A DNA stretch of 64,000 bases from Serratia marcescens (GTDB lineage: Bacteria > Pseudomonadota > Gammaproteobacteria > Enterobacterales > Enterobacteriaceae). Position numbers and translations under genes: made by a program. Location: assembly GCF_006715005.1 (NCBI RefSeq), contig NZ_VFMJ01000001.1, positions 868,001-932,000 on the forward strand, given 5' to 3'. Within the stretch, counting starts at the first letter, position 1; each line of letters opens with the position of its first letter. This document shows, one piece after another, positions 47,557 to 55,561 of the stretch. Under the pieces are notes generated by a model, which worked only from the letters and a program-made list of their open reading frames with translations, was not told where the DNA came from and ran no database searches.

Positions 47557-48389
47557 TATTTTGGCCTGAGGAAGGCGGGTTGGCAAGAGGGGGGCACAAT
47601 TTTGCATAAGGCGTTTATTCTTACTTGCGCAGCGGGCGGCCAAGCCTGCCACGGCATCATTTCTTTACGTCTGGCCAGTGGTCTGCATTTTCCCCGCTCA
47701 CTTCGGGCGTGAATATTCAAAGGGCACGATTATCCCCCGCAGTCTACATTTTTCTCCCTTACAAATCAGTACGTAAGGCGGTGGCGTCGGGCTGGGGCTC
47801 CCTGGTGTTGGGGGCCCGGCGCCACCTTTCTGGTCGCCGTTCTTGGCATAATATCGATCAACGCAGGTACACGTCGGAACTCGGCGCTACGGGTGCTGAC
47901 GCAGCTTCTTCGCGTTCTGACAGAGAAAAAATCCCGAGTGTTGGGCAATGGTCGCTCTATGAGCGCTGAATAAAGCATTCATCTTATTTCCTTTAAAATT
48001 ATTAAACCGGGATGCGGTTTGCTCTCCAGGTTGGCTTCTGTACGTTAAATTGCTGCGGGGTTAATGATCAGCATTTTGGGTTTCTCCCGCGTCAGCTATG
48101 GCGTGAATGCGATGAAGTTATCCCGGGCGTTGTAAAGCGCCTTTGATGTTTGATGAACGGGATATGAGTTAGCCTGCTCAGACAGCCATTTTATAAGTAA
48201 ATTGAATCATTTAAAAAGCAACCAATCACGTTCGGTAATAACGGCGATTAACGATAAAATAGTTATATTACAATGCATTATATTTATATTTCGTATACCA
48301 AAGGCCCCGAGCCATTGTCATGTCCACCCTGTAAGTGGTTTAATGTTTTTGATTCACTTTAATGACGCTAAAGTATAGGTTTAAAACAT
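47557..48389. other. long non-coding, possibly decayed accessory sequence
   Basis: Over 800 bp without a supported gene. Open frames on both strands at 47625-47978 have no recognisable family features and overlap each other. GC content falls sharply after about 48150. It looks like remnant sequence from a lost mobile element, but no integrase or phage gene could be recognised. Confidence 0.45.
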
Positions 48390-48395
48390 TATAAT
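48390..48395 (+). promoter_or_regulatory. -10 element of the S24-like regulator
   Basis: A consensus TATAAT overlapping an upstream ATG at 48394. If used, transcription starts near 48402, which supports translation from the ATG at 48433. No clear -35 was found. Confidence 0.5.
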
Positions 48396-48432
48396 GCAAC
48401 CAAACAACATTAAAATATCAGAAGAAAATGGT

Positions 48433-49047
48433 ATGTCATTGAAAATGATAGGTGAAAACCTCACTTACCTCATGCGCATGCACGGGATTGACGCCAGTCG
48501 GTTGAGCAGCGAAACAGGGATAGGTATTGCCACGATCAATAATCTGAGGAAAGGCGTGGGGAATCCCACGATCGCCACGCTTGCGTCCATTGGTGAATTT
48601 TTCAGCGTAAAAGTAGGGGAGCTGACTGACAAGGATTTAAGCGTCACGGGAGAGGCTAAGCACAATGTGAGGTCGCTGCCGCTCATTAGCTACAGCGATG
48701 TAGAGCGTTTTCTGGCCAACACGATCAGAACGGCAGATACCTATACGACAGAAGTCGATGACATGACGGACGATTCGCTGTTTGTGGTAGAGATAACGAA
48801 TAATTCACTGTCGCCTGAATTAGACCGTGGAACGTATTGTGTGATCTCCCTCAAGGAGCCATTTTGCGATGGCGATATCGTCCTGGTTAAGCTGAAAAAT
48901 TACCCAATATGCTTAAGGCGAGTTTTTGTTTCCGACGACGACTTGTTGTTTACAAACATCTCATTAGATGCAGATAGCAGCGTGAAGTCCTATAGCGATT
49001 ATGCGATCGTCGGTGTTCTGGTGAAAACGATAAAGAGGCTGAAATAA
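48433..49047 (+). CDS. HTH-XRE / peptidase-S24-like regulator
   Basis: A 204-residue cI/LexA-like protein. The N-terminal XRE HTH (about residues 10-58, SSETGIGIATINNLRKGVGNPTIATLASIGEFF) is followed by an S24-like C-terminal domain (ITNNSLSPELDRGTYCVIS; GDIVLVKLKNYPICLRRV). The catalytic Ser position is kept (Ser125), but the Lys of the Ser-Lys dyad is replaced by Arg, and no Ala-Gly cleavage site is seen. It probably does not self-cleave. A longer start at 48394 is possible. The stop is immediately followed by the next gene's ATG. Confidence 0.75.
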   Translation: MSLKMIGENLTYLMRMHGIDASRLSSETGIGIATINNLRKGVGNPTIATLASIGEFFSVKVGELTDKDLSVTGEAKHNVRSLPLISYSDVERFLANTIRTADTYTTEVDDMTDDSLFVVEITNNSLSPELDRGTYCVISLKEPFCDGDIVLVKLKNYPICLRRVFVSDDDLLFTNISLDADSSVKSYSDYAIVGVLVKTIKRLK

Positions 49048-49536
49048 ATGGATTTATTTAACATAATGAGAAGGCTAAGAAAAATATACTCTCCCAGTTA
49101 CCTCTATACGTTAGATCGCAGCGTGATCCGAACGGCGGATGGATATTGGCTTTTCAAAGAGTTTGGCACCCATACTTTCGTGAAAAAAAACTGGGGGCAA
49201 CTCATCGAGGGCGATTTTCTCAGGCACGTTAACCCGAAAGACATCGCTTTTATCGCCGAGACCGAGTCTAAAATAAAAATTGCCTCGGCCAAACTGTCGA
49301 TTCATGAAGAAAAACGAAACTGTATGTGGACGTTGAAAAATGACGTTGACTCGATATCAATATCAGGGGCGGATTTCCTAAAGGATCGCGATCTTGTCGA
49401 CAAAACCGAGTCCTTGGATGCGACGAAAATAGCCTTTTATGCCGGGGTAAAAGAAGGCAGAGCACTCTCTGCCTCTTTGAAAAATGCAAAGAAAAGCGAC
49501 AAGCCTAAAAAAACAATACTGACGTTGATTAAATAA
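49048..49536 (+). CDS. uncharacterised protein coupled to the S24-like regulator
   Basis: A 162-residue protein I do not recognise. It is charged and probably soluble, with no signal peptide or membrane helix. The N-terminal part is basic (MRRLRKIYSPSYLY), the middle is mixed alpha/beta (DGYWLFKEFGTHTFVKKNWGQ), and the C-terminus is lysine-rich. Its ATG directly abuts the regulator stop, which implies translational coupling and a joint role, perhaps as an anti-repressor or sensor partner. The 3' end overlaps the convergent phosphoesterase gene by 8 bp. Confidence 0.6.
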   Translation: MDLFNIMRRLRKIYSPSYLYTLDRSVIRTADGYWLFKEFGTHTFVKKNWGQLIEGDFLRHVNPKDIAFIAETESKIKIASAKLSIHEEKRNCMWTLKNDVDSISISGADFLKDRDLVDKTESLDATKIAFYAGVKEGRALSASLKNAKKSDKPKKTILTLIK

Positions 49537-50260
49537 ACCAGGGTTCGACGTGAATATGCTCATCGAACGTAATTACGCTGAAAGCCGAGTTGTCTATGCT
49601 GCTGACATCGCTTGTGCCGTTTTTCCATTGCGAACAAATTGCCGGAGAAACAGAGATTAAGGTTTCCCCCAGCTTTCTTTGGAATAACGTATGTGCATGG
49701 CCTGAGCCGATAAACTTAACGTTTAATCGTTGGCAGAGGCTCAAAAGCTCCTCGGCATTGTTTAACATACAGCTATCAACAATCGGGGTGCCTACAGGAA
49801 TAGGGTGATGATGCAAGAAGACGGCGACCTTTTTATTGTCACTTGCGACGATGGCTTTTTCAAGCGTGTCGAGCGATTGCGTTGAGATCCTGCCGAAATC
49901 TTCGTTATCGACCACCGAGTCGATGCTGAGCATGCGCCATTCGTCATCTTCAAACGAGTTTATATCATAGCTTCCGCCCTGCTTACTGGCTGCATCGTCC
50001 AGGTTCTTTTTGTTGTCGTGGTTGCCTGGGAAAAAATAGAAAGGTAAGGAAGTGCGGTTCATTATCTTAAAGAAGCGCTCATAAGAGGGGATATCGCCAT
50101 CATGAGAGATGTCTCCCGTCACAATGATTAAGTCGGCATTGATTTTATCGGCATTGGCATTAATGAAGTCAATGGCCCTGTCGAAATTAGCAAGATGCTT
50201 CGAAGCCAGCGCGCTTTCATTAGGCATAATATGTATGTCGCTAATCTGAATTACTTTCAT
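49529..50260 (-). CDS. CpdA-like calcineurin-fold metallophosphoesterase
   Basis: A 243-residue metallophosphoesterase with all metal motifs: D8-I-H10, GD at 49-50, GNHD at 79-82, HHH at 150-152 and GHAH at 187-190. The second half (LHHHPIPVGTP; SPAICSQWKNG) follows the class III cyclic-nucleotide phosphodiesterase CpdA. It could hydrolyse cAMP or another cyclic or diester nucleotide. It lies 17 bp downstream of the VUT transporter gene. It is AT-rich for the genome. The true substrate is not known. Confidence 0.82.
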   Translation of the reverse strand: MKVIQISDIHIMPNESALASKHLANFDRAIDFINANADKINADLIIVTGDISHDGDIPSYERFFKIMNRTSLPFYFFPGNHDNKKNLDDAASKQGGSYDINSFEDDEWRMLSIDSVVDNEDFGRISTQSLDTLEKAIVASDNKKVAVFLHHHPIPVGTPIVDSCMLNNAEELLSLCQRLNVKFIGSGHAHTLFQRKLGETLISVSPAICSQWKNGTSDVSSIDNSAFSVITFDEHIHVEPWFI

Positions 50261-50277
50261 GCGAGACCCTGTTGATA

Positions 50278-50940
50278 TTACTTAAATGGATTGTATGAGG
50301 TGCCCCAATCATAATGATCGGTGTTTTCTATCTTCTTCACCCACTCGACTAAGGCGATGGCGAGCGGCAGCAAGACAATAGAGACGACAACTTTATAAGA
50401 CCACGTCGTGCCTATGATGTTAACCAACTCCATGAAGGTATATTTTCCTGAAAGACTGATCGGATAGGCTGTCAGCAACAGGGCGGCCTGTGTAGACATG
50501 GAGCCAACAATATATCGGATAAAGAAGTATTTTCCGGAGAAGATAATCTTCATCTTTGAAATAATAAAACCATTGACGAAATAAGCGACCGGAACGGACA
50601 CCCAGGTGCCGATCATGACTCGCCAGAATTCATGGTATAAAGAATAATAGTGCGTGGCGATATCATTGTTTTCTGGCTGAATAACAGCTGAGAGATTAAG
50701 TATTATGACATATAAGCTTTGGCAGAACACCATGATCCATATTGCTCTTACCGACAATTTATAGCCGTAAACCTCAGTCAGCAATGTGGATATCAAGAAA
50801 CATAGGGAGAATACAATGCCGCTGGCCGTTATTTTAAAACCATAGATATCAAAGACCTTATAAACCAACGTGTCGCAGGTGATCATAATGGTCACCGTCA
50901 GGCCAACAAAAAGGCCATAGAGCTTGAGATTTCCTTGCAT
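50278..50940 (-). CDS. VUT/YhhQ-family transporter
   Basis: A 220-residue membrane protein with about six hydrophobic helices. It has the family-type segments (VYKVFDIYGFKITASGIVFSLCFLISTLLTEVYGYKLS; TTWSYKVVVSIVLLPLAIAL) and the length of E. coli YhhQ (221), a transporter for the queuosine precursor preQ0. The GNVSDT-like motif of YhhQ is diverged (VGSMSTQ), so the substrate may differ. AAGGAA precedes the ATG. It forms an operon with the downstream phosphoesterase. Confidence 0.75.
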   Translation of the reverse strand: MQGNLKLYGLFVGLTVTIMITCDTLVYKVFDIYGFKITASGIVFSLCFLISTLLTEVYGYKLSVRAIWIMVFCQSLYVIILNLSAVIQPENNDIATHYYSLYHEFWRVMIGTWVSVPVAYFVNGFIISKMKIIFSGKYFFIRYIVGSMSTQAALLLTAYPISLSGKYTFMELVNIIGTTWSYKVVVSIVLLPLAIALVEWVKKIENTDHYDWGTSYNPFK

Positions 50941-51280
50941 TTTTATTCCTTATTTAGTCCGTGTTCTTCTGTTATTCATAATCCATACTTATTTAAAACG
51001 TCAAACGGGCGGCCAGATAGTGGCGTAATGATGCTCGAGCCATGTTGCATGGTCATCATTTCTCTTCATTCAAGGCAACGCCCCTTCTTTCCCACACGGG
51101 GTTCCTGAAGGCGAAAGCGCTACGCTGGGTTTTGCGGAGAATGCTGATGGCCTGTTGATTGAGAAAAGATGATCTTACCGTAATTCATTAATATTTCTAA
51201 TGAATATATTACCTGGATCGCGCTGTGTCAATCATGGGAAGAGGAATACGGGACGTTAGCTTGATGAGGGTCTTATGTGT
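50941..51280. other. spacer between the island and ttr locus
   Basis: 340 bp, AT-rich near 51180-51220 and otherwise featureless. It should hold the promoter of the VUT-phosphoesterase operon and the ttrRS transcript end. No reading frame or strong repeat seen. Confidence 0.5.
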
Positions 51281-51880
51281 TCACTCCTGGGGCGTGGGCG
51301 GCAGAGCCTGCAGCTGAATCACCAATTCCGCCAGGCTAGCGGCCTGCATTTTCTCCATCACTTTCGCCCGGTGAACCTCCACGGTGCGCAGCGCGATATT
51401 CAGCCGCTCCGCCATTTCCCGATTCATCATGCCTCGCACTACCAGCTGTGCGATGTCGCGTTCTTTCGGCGTGAGCGTGCGGTAACGGCCGAGGGTTTCA
51501 TGGCGTTGCCAGGCTGCGGCCGAAACCCGGTGCGCGCGTTCGAGGGCGGCGATCAGCGGTTCAGTGGCGATCGGTTTTTGCAGGAAGTCCACCGCGCCGT
51601 ACTTCATCTGCTCCACCGCCATCGGCACGTCGCCATGGCCGGACAGGAACACCACCGCCAGCGTGCTGCCGAGGCGGCGCAGCTCAGCGTAGGCCTGGTG
51701 CCCATCGAGTTTCGGCATCCTCATGTCCAGCAAGACGATCCCGGTCTGAAACAGGTCGGCCTGCGCCAAAAAGTCGGCGCTGTCATTCCAGCACTGCACG
51801 TCGTGGCCGAGGCTGGTCAGCAAAAAATGGCAGGCGTCGGTGACGGCGGCGTCATCGTCCACCAGATGAATTAGCGACAT
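51281..51880 (-). CDS. ttrR: tetrathionate response regulator TtrR
   Basis: A 199-residue FixJ-type regulator. The receiver has Asp52 (GIVLLDMRMPKLDGH), and the C-terminal LuxR-type HTH reads LTPKERDIAQLVVRGMMNREMAERLN. It activates ttrBCA when phosphorylated by TtrS. ATG 51880 is preceded by GAGGAAAACC; an ATG at 51892 lies inside that ribosome site. The gene overlaps ttrS by 29 bp. Confidence 0.93.
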   Translation of the reverse strand: MSLIHLVDDDAAVTDACHFLLTSLGHDVQCWNDSADFLAQADLFQTGIVLLDMRMPKLDGHQAYAELRRLGSTLAVVFLSGHGDVPMAVEQMKYGAVDFLQKPIATEPLIAALERAHRVSAAAWQRHETLGRYRTLTPKERDIAQLVVRGMMNREMAERLNIALRTVEVHRAKVMEKMQAASLAELVIQLQALPPTPQE

Positions 51881-53615
51881 GGTTTTCCTCATCGTTCAAT
51901 ATGAAATGCAGCGTTATGCACAGCCCATTGCGGCTGTCGGGGGCGGGGCGGTTCGCCAGGCGGATTTCGCCGCCGCCGTAGCGGGCCAGGCGCCGGCAAA
52001 TGGCTAACCCCAGCCCCATGCCGCCGGCTTTGGTGGTGTTGAAGGGGCGAAAAGCCTGTTCCAGCCCGGCCGTTGTCATGCCGCCCGCGTTGTCCTGCAG
52101 ATGCAACTCGATCGCCCGTTCACTCTGGACCGCGGAAAGCCAGACGGCATTGGCCCCGGCCTGCGCCGCGTTCAGCAGCAGGTTCGCCAGCAGCTGTTCC
52201 AGCAGCGCCGGCGGCAGGGTTAGCGTCAGCGAAGGCGCCACGTTGTTGAACAGTTTCAGGTCGGGATAGCGCTGCGTCAGGCGCAGCAGCGTCCACACCC
52301 GCTCGGCGGTTTCGCTTACCGCCGTGGGTTGCCAGCGCGTTTGGTCTATCGCCTCAACGGTGGGCTGCACCCACTGGCGCAGGTTATGAATCGTCTCGCC
52401 GCCGCGCTGCGCCTGTCGGTCGATATTTTCCAACGGCCCCAGCAACGGATGCCCGGCGTCCGTTTTGCGCAGTTGGATCAGGCATCCTTGCGCATAGAGG
52501 CGAATCGCCGCCAGCGGTTGATTGAGCTCGTGCGCGAAGCCGGAGGCCATTTCCCCCAGCACGTTCAGCTGCCTGGCGTTCTCCAGCGCCTGCTCCTGCC
52601 GCCGCAGTTGCTCTTCGGCGTGGAGCAGCTGTCGCCCGCGCCGGCGTACCAGCAGCGCGATCCAGATATGGTTGACGATCAACAGCGCCAGTACCGCCAG
52701 CGACAGGCCGACGGCCGTCTGATGCTGGATCAGCCAGCTCTTGATATCCAGCCACAGCCGCCGCTGTTCCGGGTGCTGATTGACGGCGCGCAGCAGCGCT
52801 TCCACCTCGCTGGTCGAGGCCGGTGCGCCCCACAGGAAGGGCGACTGCGGCGGCGCGGTCAGCAAGGCTCTTGCCACCGCATCCACCAGTGAGTTCTCCA
52901 GGCCGGGCAGGGCGGCGAACGACCAGTTGGGGTAAAGCGGCGTGCTGGTGACGCAGGGTACCGACGTGGCCTGTTGCAGCAGCGGGCGAAAATCCGCCGG
53001 GTTGATCAGACCTTCCCGATCCATTTTCTCCAGCAGACAGACGGGGACGATGGCGGCCTGAATGGCGCGCTCGCGCAACAGATAGAGCAGGGCATCGGCA
53101 GGAAAGCCGGTAAAGCGCAGGTGAAAATCGCGCTCAGGCCGTATGCCGGCGTCGCTGAGCGCCTTATAGCCGGTCAGATAGCCGCCGAAGGCCTGCGGAT
53201 CGATGGCGCCCACCGTTTTGCCCATCAGCGCCTGCGGCGTCGTGATGCCGCTGTCGCGCCGCACCAGAATCACGCTGCCGATGATGTTGCCCGTTGCCCG
53301 ATCGCCGTTGGCGGCGCGCAACGACGCCAGCCAGCGCAGATGATAGTGGCTGTTCAACTGCACGAACTGCGCCGGATTAGTGACCACGAACTGCACGCTG
53401 CCCCGATTGACCGCCTCGCGCATCTGCGCCAGATCGAGCGGCTGCAGGCGGAAGCGTTCACCGCTGAGGCTGCCGTTGAGACTGTCGATCAGCGGCTGCC
53501 AGTCACGCGCGGTCGCCGCATCGCCGCGCATCGCCAGCACGCCGACCGACCACTCGCCTGCCTGTGCCGCCATCCCCCAACCGAGACTGAACAGCAGTAA
53601 TAACACGACCCTCAC
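51852..53615 (-). CDS. ttrS: tetrathionate sensor kinase TtrS
   Basis: A 587-residue sensor. It has a signal peptide, a periplasmic PhnD-like binding domain (about 21-295), one TM helix (about 301-323), a coiled linker, a kinase domain with His362 (SGFAHELNQPLAAIRLY), and an ATPase domain (LLANLLLNAAQAGA, then DNAGGM and GMGLGLAICRRL). It senses tetrathionate in the periplasm and phosphorylates TtrR. It is divergent from ttrB, with an FNR-like site between. Confidence 0.93.
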   Translation of the reverse strand: MRVVLLLLFSLGWGMAAQAGEWSVGVLAMRGDAATARDWQPLIDSLNGSLSGERFRLQPLDLAQMREAVNRGSVQFVVTNPAQFVQLNSHYHLRWLASLRAANGDRATGNIIGSVILVRRDSGITTPQALMGKTVGAIDPQAFGGYLTGYKALSDAGIRPERDFHLRFTGFPADALLYLLRERAIQAAIVPVCLLEKMDREGLINPADFRPLLQQATSVPCVTSTPLYPNWSFAALPGLENSLVDAVARALLTAPPQSPFLWGAPASTSEVEALLRAVNQHPEQRRLWLDIKSWLIQHQTAVGLSLAVLALLIVNHIWIALLVRRRGRQLLHAEEQLRRQEQALENARQLNVLGEMASGFAHELNQPLAAIRLYAQGCLIQLRKTDAGHPLLGPLENIDRQAQRGGETIHNLRQWVQPTVEAIDQTRWQPTAVSETAERVWTLLRLTQRYPDLKLFNNVAPSLTLTLPPALLEQLLANLLLNAAQAGANAVWLSAVQSERAIELHLQDNAGGMTTAGLEQAFRPFNTTKAGGMGLGLAICRRLARYGGGEIRLANRPAPDSRNGLCITLHFILNDEENHVANSSGGR

Positions 53616-53649
53616 GGCCCCTCCTGATGGGAAATTTGCCTGTTGTCAC

Positions 53650-53663
53650 TTGTTTTAGATCAA
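53650..53663. promoter_or_regulatory. FNR-type site in ttrS/ttrB gap
   Basis: TTGTTTTAGATCAA: right half ATCAA perfect, left half four of five to the FNR consensus TTGAT-N4-ATCAA. Salmonella ttrBCA requires Fnr for anaerobic induction, so the position makes sense. Confidence 0.65.
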
Positions 53664-53801
53664 CGTTAGGTCCGGTATGTGGTTAACCACAATAGAGCGC
53701 CATCGATGCCATTTTTACACTGTAAATCATCGACATTGTTTATTCATCTAACGGGCATCGATAGCGTGATCGGGGTGATGCCCAGGGCGTGGGAGAGGCG
53801 C

Positions 53802-54539
53802 ATGGACTTCAGTAAACGGCAATTTTTGCAGCGGCTGGGCGTGTTGACGGCGGGGGCTTCGCTGATCCCCGTGGCGGAAGCCGGGCTGACGTTAGCGCCG
53901 ACGCGGCGCGAGGGGGATGCTCGCCGCCGCTACGCGATGCTGATCGATCTGCGGCGCTGCGTCGGGTGCCAGGCCTGTACCGTGAGCTGTGCCATTGAAA
54001 ACCAGACGCCGCACGGCGAGTTTCGCACCACGGTAAACCAGTATCAGGTCAGCCTCGAAGGCGAAGCGATCGCGACCAACGTACTGCTGCCCAGGCTGTG
54101 TAACCACTGCGACAATCCACCCTGCGTGCCGGTGTGCCCGGTGCAGGCCACCTTCCAACGCGAGGACGGGATCGTAGTGGTCGACAACACGCGCTGCGTG
54201 GGATGTGCCTATTGCGTGCAGGCCTGCCCGTACGATGCCCGCTTTATCAATCACGCCACCCAAACGGCGGACAAATGTACCTTCTGCGTACACCGGCTGG
54301 AGGCGGGATTGTTGCCGGCGTGCGTGGAGTCGTGCGTGGGCGGGGCGCGCATCATTGGTGACATGCGCGATCCGCACAGCACGCTGAGCAAAATGCTGCG
54401 GCGCCATGAGGCCGAGATCAAAGTCCTCAAGCCGGAGAACCAAACCGCGCCCCATGTGTTCTATCTGGGGCTGGATGACGCCTTCGTCACGCCGCTGCCG
54501 GGGCGGGCGCAGGTCGCCTTATGGGGGGAGGGACGATGA
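53802..54539 (+). CDS. ttrB: tetrathionate reductase, iron-sulfur subunit
   Basis: A 245-residue exported ferredoxin-like subunit with 16 cysteines in four clusters (C53/56/59/63; C100/103/108/112; C132/135/138/142; C159/162/174/178) for four 4Fe-4S centres. It carries electrons from TtrC to TtrA. The Tat signal reads SKRQFL with Lys in place of the first Arg, the same natural exception known for Salmonella TtrB. Start 53802 begins at that signal. A 4-bp overlap links it to ttrC. Confidence 0.95.
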   Translation: MDFSKRQFLQRLGVLTAGASLIPVAEAGLTLAPTRREGDARRRYAMLIDLRRCVGCQACTVSCAIENQTPHGEFRTTVNQYQVSLEGEAIATNVLLPRLCNHCDNPPCVPVCPVQATFQREDGIVVVDNTRCVGCAYCVQACPYDARFINHATQTADKCTFCVHRLEAGLLPACVESCVGGARIIGDMRDPHSTLSKMLRRHEAEIKVLKPENQTAPHVFYLGLDDAFVTPLPGRAQVALWGEGR

Positions 54540-55561
54540 GTCGCCAACTGATGATCGCAGAAGTGCTGAGCCAACCGCAGGCGGTGAGCTGGCTGCCGTG
54601 GGCCGTACAATATTTCTTCTTTATCGGCATCGCCGCCTGCGCCGCGCTGCTGGCCTGCGTGTGGCGCTGGCGCGGTGGAGATAACGCCGCGCATCTGGAG
54701 CGCATGGCGCTGTTTATCGGGCTGACGTGCGCCATCACCGCGCCGCTGGCGCTGACCGCCGACCTGCATCAAACCGCCCGCTTCTGGCATTTCTACGCCT
54801 ACCCGACGCCCTGGTCGTGGATGCCGTGGGGCGCGCTGTTCTTGCCGCTGTTTACCCTGCTGATCGGCCTGTGGTTTCTCGCACTCGAATTTACGCGGCT
54901 GACGGGCAGACCGGTTGCGCTGCTGCGTGGGATTGCGCCCGCCTGCGCGCTGGTGGCTATCGGCCTGCTGTTGTACACCGGGCGTGAGGTTTCCGTGGTG
55001 CGCGCCCGCCCCATCTGGTTTAGCTACGCATTTCCGATCGTGATGTTCCTCAGCGCGCTGCAGGCGCTCTTGGCCTTGCTGCTGCTGACATTGCGCGAAC
55101 GGCCCGGCCTGCAAGCGCCGCTGGCGCGCGGGATGCTGCTGACGTTACTGCTGCTCGGCGGGGCGATCCTGTTGTGGGTATGCGGCGATACGTTATCTGG
55201 CGCGGCGGTACGCCACTGGCTGCAGACGCAGGCGATGGCGCGCCGGTATGCCGCAGGATGGGTTGTGCTGTGGGGGCTGACGCTGGCGTGCGCCGCCTGG
55301 GCCGGCTATCGGCGCTTGCCGCGCGGCGGTGCACCGCTGTTGGTGGCCGGCGCACTGGGGCTGAGCTGGCTGATGCGCTGGACGCTGTTGATCGAGGTGC
55401 AAACCATCCCGAAATACAACGCGTCTTATTCCCCCTATAGCCTGCCGCTCGGCACCGATGGCTTGCTGGCGATCGTCGGCACTTTCGGGTTGTGGCTGGC
55501 GTTAATGATCATGGTGCGTGAAGCACAGGCGTTTTTACTGCGGAGAAAACAACATGGCTAA
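54536..55561 (+). CDS. ttrC: tetrathionate reductase, membrane quinol-oxidising subunit
   Basis: A 341-residue NrfD-like membrane protein with about nine helices, expected to oxidise menaquinol and pass electrons to TtrB. The ATG at 54536 overlaps the ttrB stop (ATGA). The gene overlaps ttrA by 8 bp. Confidence 0.93.
   Translation: MSRQLMIAEVLSQPQAVSWLPWAVQYFFFIGIAACAALLACVWRWRGGDNAAHLERMALFIGLTCAITAPLALTADLHQTARFWHFYAYPTPWSWMPWGALFLPLFTLLIGLWFLALEFTRLTGRPVALLRGIAPACALVAIGLLLYTGREVSVVRARPIWFSYAFPIVMFLSALQALLALLLLTLRERPGLQAPLARGMLLTLLLLGGAILLWVCGDTLSGAAVRHWLQTQAMARRYAAGWVVLWGLTLACAAWAGYRRLPRGGAPLLVAGALGLSWLMRWTLLIEVQTIPKYNASYSPYSLPLGTDGLLAIVGTFGLWLALMIMVREAQAFLLRRKQHG

Noticed and set aside
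47625..47978. 114-codon plus frame and 70-codon minus frame as phage ash/icd-like genes
   Set aside because: I looked for P4-type satellite protein motifs and could not find convincing ones; the frames overlap on opposite strands.
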